Of a stretch of DNA of 64,000 bases, positions 37,891-48,514 are shown piece by piece (the stretch's first letter is position 1; each line of letters starts with the position of its first letter). The notes under the pieces are model-generated. The model did no database searches. It was given only the letters and a program-made list of their open reading frames with translations, and was not told where the DNA came from. Source of the stretch: Casuarius casuarius (Eukaryota > Chordata > Aves > Casuariiformes > Casuariidae); contig PTFA01000111.1 in NCBI GenBank assembly GCA_003342895.1, forward strand, positions 966,199 through 1,030,198, in the 5' to 3' direction. Made by a program: the position numbers and the translations under genes.

Positions 37891-39240
37891 GCTTTTCAGT
37901 GATCTCAGAGCCCTGGCGCTTAGGGCTGTTACTGGTTCTTCCTTCAGAAGCCATGCTTAGGTGACACAGCCTCTGGGGCAAGCACTGAGGCCTGTTGTCC
38001 ACCAGCAGAAGAACTAACAAGACTTTTGATGGAGATATTCATAAATCTCTAGATGATATATATCTGGAATGTATCTGGTGTCTTGTGCTCAGATATTTCA
38101 CAAAGTTTGTGGTGCAAGTGCTAAAACAAAGTCATTAGATAAATTCTAGAGCTATTGAAAGAATGAAGTATTTTTCTTTTGAATGTCTGTCTTTCTATAA
38201 AACAATCAGCCTAGCTCTCTTCTGTATTTTTTTTTTGATTGAAATCATTGTCAATAGCTACTTACCTTCTTTTTTTCTGCTCTTGAAAACTGATTATACA
38301 ACTTCATGAGACAGAGTCCTGACAGAAAACAGGACCTAGTAGTCTGCTCATATATGATTTATATGTAAATTATGTGATCATCCTATTGAAGGTAAAGTAT
38401 CAGTATTAGTTTTCTATAGAAAGGATTTTTAAGCTCTAGAATTGTTATATGTGATTTTAAGTGAGAAAATGGGTAAAAAAGGAACCCTTAATTTATTTGG
38501 GTGGGGAGAAGAATTCAAGTACTAACAAGTGTTGTATGGTTATATATACTATTTGTAATGGTTAACATATGTATATGAGTTACTTGTATGTCATTAAAGA
38601 TTAACAGGATTATAGTATAAATTGCTTTCTGTCAAAAAACGAAAAGTAAGAGCATATAAGAAGTAAGGTAATGCTACATTGTTACAATATGTAGGTCACG
38701 ATCTGATTTCTCAGAGATTGTATCACAGATTTTTTTTCGGTTTCCATAGTTCCTTTTTCTCAGATATAGGACAAGTAAAATAGACACGAAAGCCAATAAC
38801 TTTGTACCTGATTTTGACTAATTCTGTTCTCACACTTTGAACTAATCTAGTAGATCTTCCAATGCAGCAAAACATTGAATGACTGTTTGTTGTGTGAGTG
38901 CAAGTATGCTTAAGAGAGATGCTGTTTGCTTAGGGCAGAAAATACCCTGGAGCTACCCCTTAAATGTGAGACACCCTTCCTGAAAGCAGTAATGCTTGGC
39001 TTGTGGTTTGGTTTGGAAGCATATGGGGACAGACTGTTTGATTTGGGGTATAACCTGGGACAAGTNTGTGGCTTTAATTTTCAGCTTTCCTAATTTACGT
39101 ACCTTGAGAAACTCATAGCTAACCACAGTGGCTAAAGTTCATAAAACATTTGTGGGTCTTGGAGTGGAACTAATGTATAGATAAAAAATATATATTTATA
39201 TTTATGCCAGTATGAATGTGTCTGTTGATTTTAATTGTCT
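37891..39240. other. Intron just upstream of the NLGN4 exon
   Basis: AT-rich non-coding DNA leading into the splice acceptor. No gene seen. Confidence 0.6.
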
Positions 39241-39258
39241 CTTTTCTCTTGGCCACAG
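39241..39258 (+). other. Predicted 3' splice acceptor of the NLGN4 exon
   Basis: A pyrimidine tract followed by CCACAG, with G as the first exon base. It is the best acceptor upstream of the start codon, and no coding ORF crosses it. Confidence 0.65.
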
Positions 39259-39392
39259 GCTGACTGAGTGGGCTGCAATTCACTGGAAGGAGCTCTTGGG
39301 CCAGGGAAGTGGAGTAATTGCGGATCTTTCTCCTCTCTACTTGTTGGGAAGTGNTGTGTGTTGTCAGGATTAAGCCAACACTGAAATCTGGG

Positions 39393-39461
39393 ATGGGCCT
39401 CAGGGGCAAACACTCCCTTGTTTCTTCTGACATTGGAATTTGTCTACGGTCAGTCAACTGA
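39393..39461 (+). promoter_or_regulatory. Upstream ORF 1 in the NLGN4 leader (22 codons)
   Basis: ATG at 39393 opens a 22-codon frame ending with TGA at 39459-39461, 153 bases before the main start. The base at -3 is G (GGGATGG), with G at +4, a good initiation context. It could reduce translation of the main frame. It exists in the mRNA only if the exon starts where predicted. Confidence 0.5.
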
Positions 39462-39599
39462 GGCACCTGCCACTCATCAACTTTTGTTTTTTCCCTGCCT
39501 GAACGAGGTTACGTTTTCCCTCACTTCATCTCCTTTTGACTTTTTTTTTTTTCCTTGACTGATTAATTTTCTCCTGCTGTGGAAAAGAGAGCCCTGCTG

Positions 39600-39611
39600 A
39601 TGTTGATTTAA
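39600..39611 (+). promoter_or_regulatory. Minimal upstream ORF 2 directly before the main start
   Basis: ATG TTG ATT TAA sits in the same frame as the main ORF and ends three bases before its ATG (39615). Its context is weak (C at -3, T at +4), so leaky scanning is likely. The stop also proves that the main ORF cannot extend further upstream. Confidence 0.55.
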
Positions 39612-39614
39612 ATA

Positions 39615-40086
39615 ATGTCGAAACCAATGGGACTCCTATGGATGCCTTTGATCTTCACCCCAGTCTGTGTCATGTTGAATTCTAACTTCCTCCTGTGGAT
39701 AACTGCACTGGCTATAAGATTTACTCTCATCGATGGCCAAGCACAATATCCAGTTGTTACCACGAATTACGGCAAAATACGTGGTTTAAGAACACCTTTG
39801 CCCAATGAGATCCTTGGTCCAGTGGAGCAGTACCTGGGTGTTCCTTATGCCTCCCCTCCAACTGGAGAAAGGCGATTTCAGCCCCCGGAGCCGCCGTCTT
39901 CTTGGACGGGTGTCCGTAATGCCACACAGTTTGCTGCCGTCTGCCCTCAGTACCTGGATGAGAGGTCACTACTCAACGACATGCTGCCAGTCTGGTTTAC
40001 AGCCAATTTGGATACTGTGGTGACATATGTTCAAGATCAAAATGAAGACTGCCTATATCTGAATATCTATGTACCCACAGAGGATG
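39615..40086 (+). CDS. NLGN4X: Neuroligin-4, first coding exon (partial CDS)
   Basis: Neuroligins are single-pass postsynaptic adhesion proteins that bind presynaptic neurexins through an esterase-like, catalytically dead ectodomain. This exon gives residues 1-157 plus the first base of codon 158. Residues 1-41 form a hydrophobic signal peptide, and the mature chain probably begins at QAQYPVV (42-48). The esterase fold follows, with [16 protein letters not shown] (73-88), an N-glycosylation sequon NAT at 102, and Cys110 and Cys146, which form the first disulfide in the family. [11 protein letters not shown] (144-154) fits the type-B carboxylesterase signature 2. The stretch [20 protein letters not shown] matches NLGN4 as I remember it, and not NLGN1 or NLGN3. 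The ATG has A at -3 and an in-frame TAA just upstream (39609-39611). A GTAAGT donor follows codon 157 in phase 1; the frame open beyond it to 40199 is intron. The remaining exons lie outside the window. The paralogue assignment is from memory of the family, not from a search. Confidence 0.95.
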
Positions 40087-40092
40087 GTAAGT
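40087..40092 (+). other. 5' splice donor (GTAAGT) of the NLGN4 exon
   Basis: The perfect donor consensus G|GTAAGT splits codon 158 after its first base. The neuroligin similarity stops exactly here, after VPTED. This is also the position next to which NLGN1 carries its alternatively spliced segment A, so the intron position agrees with the family. Confidence 0.93.
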
Positions 40093-41060
40093 ACGCTAAC
40101 AGCCACACTCCAGATCACTCACCAGTTCTGCATAGGATGGGTAGACAGGTTTTTATAGCGGGTTGGCCAGTTTCCTCCATGTTTTATCTGTGGAAATGAA
40201 TCATTTCGCTTTACACNCATTATAAGTAATACTATACAGATCGAACATGCTTAGATGGATTCTCTCTCACATACCTGTGTATCACCGGACTTAAATTTAT
40301 TTTCAGGCAGTAGCCGGGGTGTGTAAACCAGTCTTAAGTTTACATTTGAACTACAGCGGTGCATTACTCACAAAAGAGGAAGGGGGAACTAAACATTAAG
40401 CAGAGGTAACATTTTATTTTCCCACGTATGAATGGCACAAATACTGCAATATACTAATTTTAAAGGAGAATTTCCCCAAATTTTATTTTTAGTATTATTT
40501 TAATACCTTTGAACCTACATTTAACTTTGTTTGATTTTACTAGATTAAAAAAAAAATGGTTATAGATGTTTAGTCTGCCTTTTTTTCCAGGATTACCAAT
40601 GAAGTTTTTTAGTTCAACTTTTTATTCTTCATTCACTAGATGTAAAGTGAAGTGAACACAGTTNTATTATGCAGAAACATTAAATAAACAACGGGACTTT
40701 AACTTTCATCTATTTTCTGCAATCTTCTCTCAGGACTACTTTAAACCACTTTCTATAGACAAAAAGGACAAATACAGTTGGCAACATACAGTTCTTTGAA
40801 TGTTTTTGTGATCTCCCTTAATCTTAAAGATTCTAGTTTTACATCACATTAAATGTATCTTCTGAGGTTCTGAGTGACATTGCTTCCCACTGAAAACAAG
40901 ACCTGTTTTCATCGGGCACCAGATGATGAACGTTTATTCTATATCGCAAGGAAATAAGAAATTCTAGTGGCAATTATATTTAATATTCTGCTAAAAGCCA
41001 GTTGTTTCAGCCACTTAGAATGTAGTTACTGATGCATAACACGACAGATTTCTCCCAGAT
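40093..41060. other. Start of the intron after the NLGN4 exon
   Basis: No gene seen. The open frame continuing from the exon ends at 40199 and is intronic read-through. Confidence 0.7.
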
Positions 41061-41158
41061 ATGCAAATCCCTTCACTTTAGTGGAGAGCTTGATTTGCAT
41101 AACCATGGCATTGTTATTTCTCAGTAACCATACTCTAAATATGCAAATTTTTGTACTT
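41061..41158. promoter_or_regulatory. Cluster of three octamer (POU/Oct) motifs
   Basis: Exact octamers occur three times in 98 bases: ATGCAAAT at 41061-41068, its reverse complement ATTTGCAT at 41093-41100, and ATGCAAAT at 41151-41158. They lie 1 kb into the intron after the NLGN4 exon. POU-domain factors, several of them neural, bind this sequence. An enhancer role is inferred from clustering only. Confidence 0.5.
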
Positions 41159-41370
41159 TGATTATTATTATAATCCTTCTGCCTTGATTGGCTTCTTTAC
41201 TCAGAATTTCCAAGCTGTTTGCCAGCAATAAACATGCCACCTTCTTTTCCAGTTCTCATCAGCTAAAGCAAAAACCTGAAAGTTAAGAATAAAGGGGTAA
41301 GGTTTGGGGAGCTCTGGAAACATAAGTACTATCAAGCTACTTAGAAGAAAAGTATTTTGAAAGAAAAGCT

Positions 41371-41408
41371 GTGTGTGTGCGTGTGCGTGTGTGTGTGTGT
41401 GTGTACGT
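41371..41408 (+). repeat. (GT)n microsatellite
   Basis: A GT repeat with two GC interruptions, followed by ACGTAC-type variants to about 41416. Confidence 0.95.
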
Positions 41409-41419
41409 ACATACGTGAA

Positions 41420-42806
41420 GAAGTAAATCTTTCTGCTCAGTTCTTTCTCTCTTCCAGTCTCATTGCACTGCATCTCACTCCTAGGACATTAACTTGAATA
41501 ATTCTTTCCCATATTTGTTTACAATTGGGGCTTGATCTTGCAGCTTTTAATTAATCACTAGAATAAGTTTGTCCTGAGAAAACATTTTGGGTTTAGGTCT
41601 CATTCGTTCACACTGGAAGAATCCCAGCTCTGCTAAGCAATGCCATTTTAAACAAATTCATAAATTTCTGTCCAGTAACAGGAAGGTTGTTCCATTAAGG
41701 AAGATAGGAAATCAGAAATGGAGAAATATATATAAATGTCTAGGAAAAAAGATTATTTAATATCAGGTAGATAATAATAAAATGCTGTGTGCCCAGTGAA
41801 TAACAGCCTATAAAATTGCTCGTCTTGCATGTAATAGCTAATGGTATTTGCTTTTAACCTATAAACAAAAAGGACTGTCAGGTTTCATTGTACATCTTCT
41901 AGACTTTTATGTCTACTTAACTCCATAAAAGCATGTATCTTTCTCCTCCTCCCAATTTTTACATGTCAACTTCAATGTGGTATAAGATTTTTTTTTAATG
42001 CAGAGTAGCAGGCAAAGGGAATCCATTTTCTTTTATAAACTCCCCTTAAAAAACAAGCCCAGATATACAAGAGTATATAGCTGAATAGTGACAAATACAA
42101 TTTGGTGTCAGTAATGACAAAGCAAGATTGGAGTGAAGACAAGATAGATCCTGGGCTATATTACAAGCATTTTTAGCAGGCTGCAATGGAGAATGAGAAA
42201 TTTAAAAACAAATATATGGAATACATGAAGTTTTAATTGTGTACTATATCTCTTTATCACTAGTTAAATATAACTCAGTATATTTTTTTGGTGAGAAAAT
42301 ATGCAACCTTTTACTCATAAAGATCATTAAAGAGACTGACCTACAAATCACATCTTATAAGTTAGTGTGTCTCCAAATGAAACTAAACATAAATTGCCTT
42401 AAATTGTAGTCCATACAAGCTGATTAAACACATTATGCTTCATTATGTGGGTCTTAGTTGGCAGAAATAAGCTATGTTGTTATGGAGACAGACCATGAAA
42501 TTAGTTTTTGAAGCAGGGTCTCAAAGTGAGTGACTTCAAGTTAAAATCACATTTTCTATTCTTTCTCAAGTGCAGTTTTCTTTAAAAGGGCTCTGAAACT
42601 GTTTTGTGTCTTTATGAAAAGGTGGATGGAATCATCCAAACCTAATTAATGTTCTGGCTATGAGACTTCATCTGAATCATTTTGTGTTGTCTTTTTTTTA
42701 ACCTCCAGTGAAAAGAATTGCTGAACAACTCTAATGAATCAACTGTGGTCATATGCAGTGCTTACTTCAAACCAGTTCTAGGGAACAGCTAATCAAAATG
42801 CAGCTC

Positions 42807-42809
<3 letters not shown>
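41420..42809. other. Intron, no feature seen
   Basis: AT-rich non-coding DNA without recognised genes or repeats. Confidence 0.55.

Positions 42810-42881
<72 letters not shown>
42810..42881. repeat. 72-base poly(T) tract
   Basis: An uninterrupted run of 72 T between CAGCTCAGC and GGCACTATATAGC. It may be the reversed poly(A) tail of a retroposed sequence or plain homopolymer expansion. Confidence 0.97.
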
Positions 42882-42882
<1 letters not shown>

Positions 42883-45800
42883 GCACTATATAGCATGACC
42901 TATCTATTAGCATTTCTGTAGTTTAGTCAAAAGGAACAAAATTTTGACCATGTACTTTGAATGAAGAACTGAAGAATATATGCACACATGCATTCATCTG
43001 GTTTCCGAATTGCTTCACTGGAATTCTGCCAGTATAAACTAATGGAAATAAGAGTAGAATCCAGGCCCATTAACTGGGTAGATAAGATTACTTATTGATA
43101 ATAAAACAGTTTGAAATGTTACTGCTTCAGTTTAAAGAAGTGCACTGAAATCAAATGACACAAAATTCTATAGTTTCTTAAAATAGTTGGAAAATCTAGG
43201 TAAAGAAATTAGAATGGCCTGTTACACATTTTAGATCTGCTTTAAACATAGCCTTCATTTTTTTTTGTTTTGTTTTTAACCCGTGAGATTCTGGATTCAA
43301 ATTTTTGATAGCAGAAGCTGAAAAGCCTTTCAGAATTTTCTATGTGAAAATGTTCCTACAAATCTACTCTACTATCTTTGTTTTTAGGGATTTTTTTTAT
43401 TTTAGGTGAAAATATTATTTATGATATAAATCAAAACAGATACCTAACAGAATATTCCTGCAAGCTTGTGTGCATAGTTTTGTTTTTTTTTTTTCCTGTT
43501 GTTCACTGGATGAATGGTTTGTACTAACACATTCCTTAGAGTAACATTTATATTTCAGGGAATCTACAGTAGCTGGAGAACAACTGTGTGTGTTTGCCTC
43601 TGTCTTTGGAGGCAAAAGAATTGGTAACATTATAATCCAGTGCTATATATTTGTTTTGTCATAGTAAGTAGAAATAATAAGGTAGCTATTTTAAAGATAT
43701 TCATTAGTACAAGTATTAAAGAAAGATAAAATTTAGCAAATTGCTTTTATTTTCTATGTCAAATCTGTAACCATAAGAAATTGCTCAGAACTGAAGCAAG
43801 TAAGATATTTATAGTAAAATTGACATTTTATCCCAATTGCTTTCTAAACATTGGCTTCATCTTTTGAATAAACAATATCATATTTGTGTGGATATCTGTT
43901 GTAATTTCTTATTTTCCTTTTAATGTAATTTTCCTCAAGAATACTTGAATGACAGTTTTGAGGAGGTCATCTAGGGAAATGATATTGAGGACAGTCTGTT
44001 TATTATAACTTCAGTCTGAATATGGGTTTATCTACAGTGGAAATGCTAGATTGAAGAGGACACAGACTGTTAATCGGCTGTGCTTAATCTCTGGCCTTTA
44101 TCATTTGAATCTGTGGATGCCGAAGNAGATTACTAACTCTTATCATAACTGTAGAAAAAATGTAACAAAAAGCAAACAGAAAAGCCCTTTAATTTGGATT
44201 TCTTTCATGATAACCTTAAAAACTGTATTAATATCAAGGCAAGATAAAAACTTATTTAAACAACACGAACAAATCTTTCATTTTTCTGTTTAATCCCTGC
44301 TCTGTTCAGAGGAAAATGGAAGAGAAAAAAATAGATGACCTTTCTTTGCATGATCAATAGTAAGTGTATGTACTTTACTTTGGTATGTGTGAAGAGGGTG
44401 TATCTTACACAAGTGGGTATCTTCTCAACAGCTCTGTATCTGTTAGGGACAGAAGTGAAGTATTTAGCATCTTCAGAGGGTTGCTCACTGAAAATGCTCT
44501 GTGGGTTCTTGTCTCATTTCGATCACAATAAATACAGTTAAAGTGGCAACAAAAGGTGGTAGGCCATGATAATTATTAAAGGTAGGGAATGATTTATTCC
44601 TTACACTAGAGGAACTGGAGAATATTGTCCAAGGTTAGTGATACATGTAACTGTGAGCTACCATGAAGAAAAAAAGTCATAGGCAACAGCAAAGAGATCA
44701 ACAGGATTTCTTCTGTGAACAATAGTCTGAAGGAAAGGTAGATGCATCTTTAGACTCTGCCTAGTAGACTAAGCAATAAAGAAATGAAAAACTTGAGCAA
44801 AGTTGATGAAGAAGAGGAGCATAAAATGATTTCTATTGCTTGCACTCTGTGCTCTTATTTCATATTTGGCAGGTGTCTGCCTAGTATAGAATTTAGCATG
44901 CACAGCCTTCTCCACATCATTGCAGTTGAATTGCAGTTTGTTTAACTTGGAAAAAGTATTTTATCAAAATTATTATGATAAAACTTGATCGATAAAAATT
45001 CTGTTGATAGAAATAGTGTGTTTTTTTTTTTCCTTTGGGGAAGAGCAAAGAAAGGCAAAGATAGAAAGAAGAAAGACAATCTTTTGATGTAAAGAATAAG
45101 AAAGTAAGCTATTTAGAGGCTTCTTTACTAATATGAAGAATAAAGGTCAGTACAGAAAAGTAATAACAGAATGTACGGGATATGTCATTTCTGTCGAATT
45201 ATTAGTAGGTGATAATAGTGACTTTTTTCCCCTAAATAAGTCTAAATGTCCATAGACTAGACCATCCTAGATTATATGTAGTTTCAAGTTTCAGTAGATG
45301 TAGATCTATCATGTAGCAGGTAATCTCAAAATAGCAGTTCTGTTATTTTTTCACTCCTTTTGTAAATTTAAGCAGCTGCTTAGGAAATCAATACAGTATT
45401 TATATGGATAGGTTAAAGAAATTCAGAATCCAATATCTGTTGCTGTTCACATGTTAATATTTTTGTTACTTCTTTTAAATCTTTATGTGTTTTTTAATTT
45501 GTTTGTAATTCATATAATTGGTACAGGAACACAAATTTGTATTCTGTTTTATGAAGTATTTTTAAAAGCAAAGTACTTAAATTCAGTTATATTGGAAAAA
45601 ATGAAATAACATGTTTAGGGCTTTTTTNAAAAAAAATGGATGATAATGTTTGAACAATTCCACAATCCAAAAATTTCTTTTTGAGAAAAAAAAATATAAA
45701 ATGAGTTTCTCCTCACTTTCAAGATTGTCACAGTTTGTCGATGACCTGTTTATTTTTAACCTCCACCCTTTCAGTCAATTCTTTCTCTTCTTTGGAAAAA

Positions 45801-48500
45801 AAAAATCAGACTTAAAATTCTCCTGTTATTCAAATGTCTTTCCAGCTAATACAAAAATCATACACAATAAGACATATCCTCTTGTAAAATGCTTGTATAG
45901 CTTTCCAAAGTGAGAGGGATTAATAGCAGAAAACCAGAATTGCATATGATCCCAGTCAAACAGAAACATAAATTGAACAAGGGAGAGAAAATCACTCTCC
46001 ATTGTGAAGGATAAAGTCCCCACTGTGTCTGAGGGCCTCAAGCCAATTCTTTCTCTGTTAGGGTCCAATAGATCCCCTCCTCCTAATCCAGAAATATCAC
46101 AGCATCTGTGAGAGAGAAGAAGGCGTATGTCTGACTACCCTCTGCCTTCCAGGATAAAGCTGTGGGAAATCCAGGCCCTTATTTTACATTCTTGCTTTTA
46201 ACAGTCGCAAATGCCTTCCGACACCAAAGAACAGGACTCTAATCTAGATTAAATAAAGTTCTTAAATCCTTAGAGCTAAATTCAGATTTAGCTGCCGATT
46301 TCAAAATGCTGTTCTTCCCTTGAGAGTTGCCCATTCCACTGGCACTTTNCAGCTTGCACCCAAATGGCCTTTTCAGGAACTGATATGCAGTGAAGCCTAG
46401 CGAGAAGGCTCAGCAGTCAGTACGGCATTATCTAATCTGAACAGGATTTTTGGCACAATTTCCTAGAGTCTCATCATTGCCTCATGTTGGAAAAGCTGCT
46501 GGGGGGGGGGGGAATGTTCTTTAAAACACGATGAATTACTGTTTCTTCTGCAAAGATAAATTAATGTTATCATCCTTTTAGTCAAAGAGCAGTGCCTTTG
46601 GAGATGTAGGAGCTGTGCCATTTGGTTCAGTGACGCAAGAGAAACAGTCATGTGGGTCATGAGACAGATCAGACAGATGATTTTAGTTCATTCTGCCCAT
46701 TGACTGCTGCTAGTCTTTTTCTTTTTTTTTTTAATGTAGTTTTTCTCTGCATTCCTGCAAAACATGTCCATATGCACTGCTGCTTTTCACTGTGCATCTT
46801 CTTGCTTTCTTCCAAAACATGAACCAATATGACTCCTCCTAAAATTAAGGCATTCTGACCTAAAGGCAGTGGAGTGAGTCCTCCCTAGATTTCTGGATAA
46901 TGAATGGTGTGGAATATGCTCTGATCTTAGCAGTATTGTGGTTACACCATTTGTATTAGTGCTGATTTCGTGTCACCTGTAGAAATGATAGAAGATTAAA
47001 GGTTTTTTGATCTCGCTGATTTTCATTCAGGTATGTTTTGCATAGATCTGTCCACTCTTTAAAAGTTTTTTTTATCTTATTTCAAATTTCGTTCAGTTTT
47101 TCTTACTTAGCACCGTATTTGCAGCTTCACACAAAAGTGACACTGTTCAACAGCTGAACTAACTCCCAAGGCTGATGAACCATCCCTCATCTACGGAAAT
47201 ACCTAAAGGAATTACTCCTTTTTTGATTAGTAGAAATTAGACCTGTTGTAACCTGGAGAGATATTACAGTCTTGGGGTGATTTTCCAAGAGCAGTGACAG
47301 AAGTTTGCTTTCACTAGACATTTAAAAGTAGACTGGAAAAGGAAGAGAAAGAAAATGTGGAAACAACAATGTGGTAGTCATAGGTAACGTATGATCCAAG
47401 CAGCTGTGTAATTCTGTACTGTAAATGCTAATGTATTTAGGAACTAAATTAGCACAAATCGAAAGTAAAGCAAATGGCCATCATTTTCTTCTCAGAATTC
47501 CTCAAGCAAAATTGTTCACAGCTGCAAGGAAGGCAAAAATTACTTCTGAACATATTAGGTCATTGCACAATGCTTCTGTTTGACATCCTTTGTCAAATGA
47601 AAGAGCATTACTAGCATGCAAGCCTTCACGGCAGTGCCTGTTACTTACAATTCCAGTTAAAGTTAATATTCTTAGAATGACATATAATCAATTAAATATG
47701 CTTACATTTTGTAGTGTTAATGCATTAGTTAGCCAAGTTAAGAAAGAATGTTAGAGATAGCGTATTTCATTTCGATTTGTAATAATATCATCATCTAAGG
47801 GATTATGGATTGTTTTATCTTGTTACTTTTTTTTTTCTTTTTCTAACATAGAGGTAGCATCTATCATTATATTGCCCCTGGTACCCTAAAAGACAAACAA
47901 GATAGAAATAATTATGAAATGATGAAAATGAACTAATGCTTACAGCTATCTGGCACTGATGTACTAAAAATCCATTATAGAAATGTTATAATAAAAGGAA
48001 AATTTGTCTTTTAAAGTACTTGCTGTAGGCAAACTTATAGTGAAGAATAAATTTATTTTCAATGCTAAGTCAACTTCTTACACCATTTATATAGGGAATT
48101 TTAGCTGCAAATAGGATTTCTGATGCCTCATTCCAAAATTGTTATTATTTCTGGGTTGGTGTTAAATGGATTTTTAATTGACAGGGTGTGACATATTTAA
48201 TCTAATGGAGAGAAATTACTTTGTGCTCACTCAAATGACTATCCCATTAATCATTTGTAATGTTTACGAATCATCACAGCTGAAAATCATGGATACATTG
48301 TCTGAATTAGTAAATATGCAGTGGGGCAAATGAAAACCCAATCTAAATATATACATTTCTTCCTATTATAAATATGTAATATTCAAATTATCTTTTATGT
48401 GGTATTTTTAGTGTGTTTAGGACATTTTAAATAATAGATCCTGCATGTGTAATGCTGCTCCAATGGTTATGCTTTCACTTGCTCTTCATGCGCTATTCAG
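42882..48500. other. Intron, no gene seen
   Basis: AT-rich non-coding DNA. A 12-base G run is at 46501-46512. Frames reach 87 codons at most, with no recognised similarity. Confidence 0.5.
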
Positions 48501-48514
48501 CCAGCAGAGGGCGC
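48501..48514 (+). promoter_or_regulatory. CTCF core binding motif
   Basis: CCAGCAGAGGGCGC matches every position of the vertebrate CTCF core consensus CCASYAGRKGGCRS. It is a CpG-containing 14-mer in AT-rich DNA, so a chance match is unlikely. CTCF sites often anchor chromatin loops; occupancy cannot be judged from sequence. Confidence 0.7.

Larger units (their letters stand above)
39259..39614 (+). other. NLGN4X: 5' UTR part of the NLGN4 exon
   Basis: The probable exon start follows a strong 3' splice site: a pyrimidine run ending in CTTTTCTCTTGGCCACAG at 39241-39258. The 356-base leader has no in-frame ATG that extends into the coding region. It contains two upstream ORFs and pyrimidine-rich stretches near 39480-39555. 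In mammals NLGN4X also has non-coding sequence in front of the ATG in its first coding exon, so this structure is expected. The exact exon start is inferred from the acceptor motif; a later acceptor in the T-rich stretch around 39541-39590 is possible but weaker. Confidence 0.7.

Noticed and set aside
40087..40199. Continuation of the neuroligin frame past the exon
   Set aside because: Similarity ends at a perfect GTAAGT donor; the rest is intron read-through.
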